NCBI RefSeq assembly: GCF_001949145.1
Contig: NW_019091486.1
Span: 1,359,958-1,423,957, forward strand
DNA length: 64,000 nt
From: Acanthaster planci
Lineage: Eukaryota; Echinodermata; Asteroidea; Valvatida; Acanthasteridae
Direction: 5' to 3'
Under the pieces are notes generated by a model. That model was not told where the DNA came from and ran no database searches. It saw only the letters and a program-made list of their open reading frames with translations. A program made the translations under genes and the position numbers. This document shows positions 61,001 through 64,000 of this stretch, piece by piece; the first letter of the stretch is position 1, and every line of letters starts with the position of its first letter.

Positions 61001-64000
61001 TTTCTGTCTTCACGTGGTTGTGGCTCACCGCCGACAGATCTGGGAAAGCAAATTGATGATGACCAAAGCTGTGGACCTGACCCCCCAGCCCCTCCCTCAG
61101 ACAGAGGACAGCAGCAGACAGCGGGAAAAGGCCAGGGGCGGGGCCTCATCTTCGGGGAGTGGTCATCTGCCAGCCCAGCTGCAGCTTCAGGCCCAGCAGA
61201 GAACGGCAGCTGTGGGCAGCAGTGTCCCCCAGCAGCAAGGCAAGTTGTGTGTAGGCTGAGTCGGCTGCAGGTGGGAAGCACCATAGGCATTGGTACGAAG
61301 GAAGTGGTGGCATCCGGCCCATCAAGTGACTTCCCTAGGCTGGCTTGTTGATTCTCAGCCAAAGCTAGATCTTTTGAACCCAGCTTGTAGTTACAATGCT
61401 ATGTTCAGTATAGTGTGCCTTATTCACCGGCAACATAAAAATCAGTATGTAAGTTGGCAAGTGCAGCTGAGAATATAACTGTATTCTTTCCTTTTCCTAG
61501 CTTTTAAATGGGTGTTTTTCTGCCCTTTTTTCTGGGGGGGTCTTGAACTTCATTACATTGTGATATTACATTGTGATTTTTCTCTTCACATACCAAAATC
61601 TCCATCACTTGTTTGAGCCCCCATTTTTGTTCACTTTGCTCAACCACCATCTTCAGGTACATGTACATGTAGCTTTCCTTTAACGGATGAGTATCACAGA
61701 TCTGTGCGTTGTTGTGATCTAATTTGAGATGGCAATTATTCCACAATATAGAAATATACTTTGATTTATTACTGTGCAAAACAGTGATGTCATCACTGAC
61801 ATTTTGCCTTTGAGAACGAACCTACTAAGATCAACACAGGACCTCTAACTTTTCGTAAAATTAATTTGGGTGTGAAATTCTTTGTGCGACCCTTTTTAAT
61901 GTACAATTTTGGATTGTTAGTTGTAGCTGGGTTGCTTTTTTTGTTGCTGGATGTCTATTTTATTGAGGAAATTTGCCAAAGAGAATGTCGTGCAACTGAG
62001 TAGAGCTTTTCATTCAAATTTCACTGTTTTTTTTTTCTGAAACAGGTAGCCAGGCATTCCAAATATCTGGTGCAACTACACAGCTTGTGAGCATTTTGTT
62101 TTCACCTTTATTTATCGTTAAATTTGATTTTAAAAAAATTGAATGAGCAATGTCGGGCGCAGGAAGAAATTATCTAAGAAAGGTTGTCTAAATAAGTAAC
62201 AAGAAACAAACAAAAAACAGAGAGCAAATTCTGCTCCAGAACAAAGGTAGTCGAAACATTCTGAGTTAAGCACAGCTGATGCTGCCCTCAGGGATAACCT
62301 TTACGAGGCTTGCGCAGCCAGGTGAAAAGGACGCAGTGTGTGATGGCAAGATTTGCACAAAACAGTCTACCCTCTCAGGGATTTTACCAGTGGGTTTCAA
62401 CCTTCCATGTTTTACATGCTTGACAAAAATTTCAGCTCTATTCGCCATCCGCTTTGTGTACTCCCAGGCGAGGGTTCTAATATCATCTTTGTGAAGAAAT
62501 TGCACATCTGTTTATATGTAATTCTCATTGTAACAGTGACTTTCGTTAGGTACTCTGGTGTTAGGGATCCAAGTGCCTCATAACAAGAATTGATTTGCTT
62601 GGGTGTTTCTGCAGAGTTCATCAGCTGCTGCAGCCACGTTAGCCTTTCAGCAAGGGGTGTTGCAGCTACCCCACCAGTTGACCACCCTTCCAGCTGGACT
62701 GACATTAGCCCAGCCACAGGCAGGTAGGCTCCACAGGGTTTTTCACTCATGGAGAATACTGCTCCAGAAAATTTGGAAATTTTTTATAAAATGGCAACTC
62801 AGTCACACGTCATGCTCTCAACTGTTACTTTCGTTTATATAGGAAAAACTCTTCAGTGAAAGTTTCATCAGCATTAGCAAAATTTATCAGCTGTGTCGTC
62901 TGTTAATGAGCCACCCCCTTCCAAAATGAAATGGGCCAGAGGTGTTGTATTGCAAAAGTGGTATTGCATGGGGTAAATTGTTAGTACTTTTAGAGTTGTA
63001 GTCGATTTAATGTGGCTTTGATTTCTGTCCACACCTGCGTCCCCATTGTTTTACCTTTAGGCTTTATATTTAATAATTATGGTTACGGTGCGTGTACAAC
63101 CTCTATACCAACTTCTATATGAGTTGTCATTGCTGATGCCATGCAGTGTGTAACTCGGCTTGTGATTCTTCCCAGGAGGGACCCAGACTTTTCCGGCCTA
63201 CACGTTAAGCCAACCCCACGGCGCCTTGCAGGCCGGGGCATACCAAGCCGTCCTGCCCAATGGCCAGACCGTGATGATCCACCCGTCTCCCCAGACGACC
63301 CAGACCCAGCCGCCGCCACCGCAGCAACAGCAGCAACAGCAACAGTCCCAGCAGGCACCAGGCACCATCAACTTGACCACAGTGCAGGTGGGTGTCGGGC
63401 AGTGTCTCCCCAGCCCGGGGTGTTTTGGTCCTGCGGCATGCCAGGGTTGTGATAGCCACATCTTGCCATTGTGATAGAATGTACATGATTGTACTTCGTA
63501 ATACGCCATGCCCAGGGCAGTGCAAGTCTCATTGATTTGTAAGGAAGCAATATAATCCATACCCACTTTTGCTGAGGTTCCCATTGTAGAATATTCCACA
63601 TTAGATGGTCAGCATATTTCACAGGGTAGTCGTAAAGGATTCTGAGTGCACACAGTGACTATGGATTTTCTGTTGTATTGTCTATAATCACAGAATGGTA
63701 AGCATCAGCAGAGAATCTTGTGATAAGACATGTTATAAAGTGTCATAATTTTGCAGCAGCTGCATCCATAGTGATGTTCACAGTAATAACAGATGTTGAA
63801 CATACTGTGCATGTAGGTAATGTGGTTTGAGCCGCACTTTCATCAGACAACCACAGGTCTTTATCCTGGTAATTACATCCTCCGCTTTCTCGTCTGCAGG
63901 CCCGCGTTCTGCAGGTAGATGGAGCGAATGACACCTCGGACGAGGAAGAGGATGAGGAGGAAGAAGAGGACAACGAGAACGAGGACGAAGAGAATGAGGA
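58097..64000 (+). CDS. GTF2A1: TFIIA alpha/beta precursor (5' part, runs off window)
   Basis: Large-subunit precursor of TFIIA, which binds TBP-TATA and stabilises the preinitiation complex. Exons: 58097-58117, 58276-58377, 61038-61239, 62046-62086, 62615-62723, 63176-63387 and 63900 onward (open at 64000); about 262 residues are visible. The start MANSQAV and then YKLYKSVMDDVITNVREAF, DEGVDEQVLQELKQ and IWESKLMMTKAVD match the conserved alpha-helical N-terminus that I recall for human TFIIA-alpha/beta. A variable Q-rich spacer follows, with SSAAAATLAF and LPAGLTLAQ resembling the human ATAATLALPAGV block and a polyglutamine run at 63329-63350. The last exon gives LQVDGANDTSDEED and an acidic stretch, matching the region cleaved by Taspase1. 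The beta-barrel C-terminus lies beyond the window. Exon 3 appears to use a GC donor (61240-61241). Confidence 0.95.
58990..59062. repeat. Cluster of ACATGTAC palindromes
   Basis: Several overlapping GTACATGTAC words with AGTACACTGTAC and TGCACAGTGCA inverted segments, in GTF2A1 intron 2. Composition and layout resemble the 30-bp palindrome at 50499-50528. The chain can form multiple alternative hairpins. Confidence 0.75.

Noticed and set aside
63743-63973. Serine-rich minus-strand open frame at the right edge
   Set aside because: It is the antisense of the acidic GAG/GAA-rich GTF2A1 exon.
1-64000. CRISPR arrays, operons, bacterial promoters, rRNA genes
   Set aside because: Nothing of these kinds is present; the intron-exon structure shows animal nuclear DNA.

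Overview
The window is animal nuclear DNA, most likely from an invertebrate deuterostome (echinoderm-like is my best guess). Genes are split into short exons separated by AT-rich introns of 0.1 to 5 kb, with GT-AG junctions. Their products align closely, from memory, with vertebrate TADA2B, EXOC5 and GTF2A1, and an EGF-rich membrane protein sits between them. Intergenic DNA is full of small hairpin repeats, a LINE remnant, homopolymeric C/G runs and a strongly over-represented palindrome, TACATGTA. The species assignment is inference, and there is one 117-base assembly gap.

Layout: (1) 192-4859, plus strand: the 3' seven coding exons of TADA2B (SAGA histone-acetyltransferase adaptor); its 5' part lies before the window. 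(2) 4860-15000: no recognisable gene; probably a TADA2B 3' UTR followed by intergenic DNA with small repeats and two GC-richer patches (11.1-11.7 kb and 15.0-15.3 kb). (3) 16103-27515, plus strand: a complete 14-exon gene for a 535-residue type I membrane protein with signal peptide, six EGF repeats, one VWC-like module, a SEA-like module, one transmembrane helix and an 84-residue tail. I do not recognise an orthologue. Two of its EGF exons are a recent tandem duplication. (4) 32834-50267, minus strand: a complete 17-exon EXOC5/SEC10 gene (710 residues). (5) 50268-58096: intergenic interval with a broken non-LTR retrotransposon, an inverted-repeat element, hairpins and the GTF2A1 promoter. (6) 58097-64000, plus strand: the first seven coding exons of GTF2A1 (TFIIA alpha/beta precursor), running off the right edge just after the Taspase1-type cleavage motif.

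The genes are not a functional cluster. TADA2B and GTF2A1 both act in RNA polymerase II initiation, EXOC5 acts in vesicle tethering, and the EGF/SEA protein is a cell-surface molecule. EXOC5 and GTF2A1 are divergently oriented, about 7.8 kb apart start codon to start codon. Exon coordinates were set by hand from reading frame, splice-site dinucleotides and homology; all phases are consistent along each gene.
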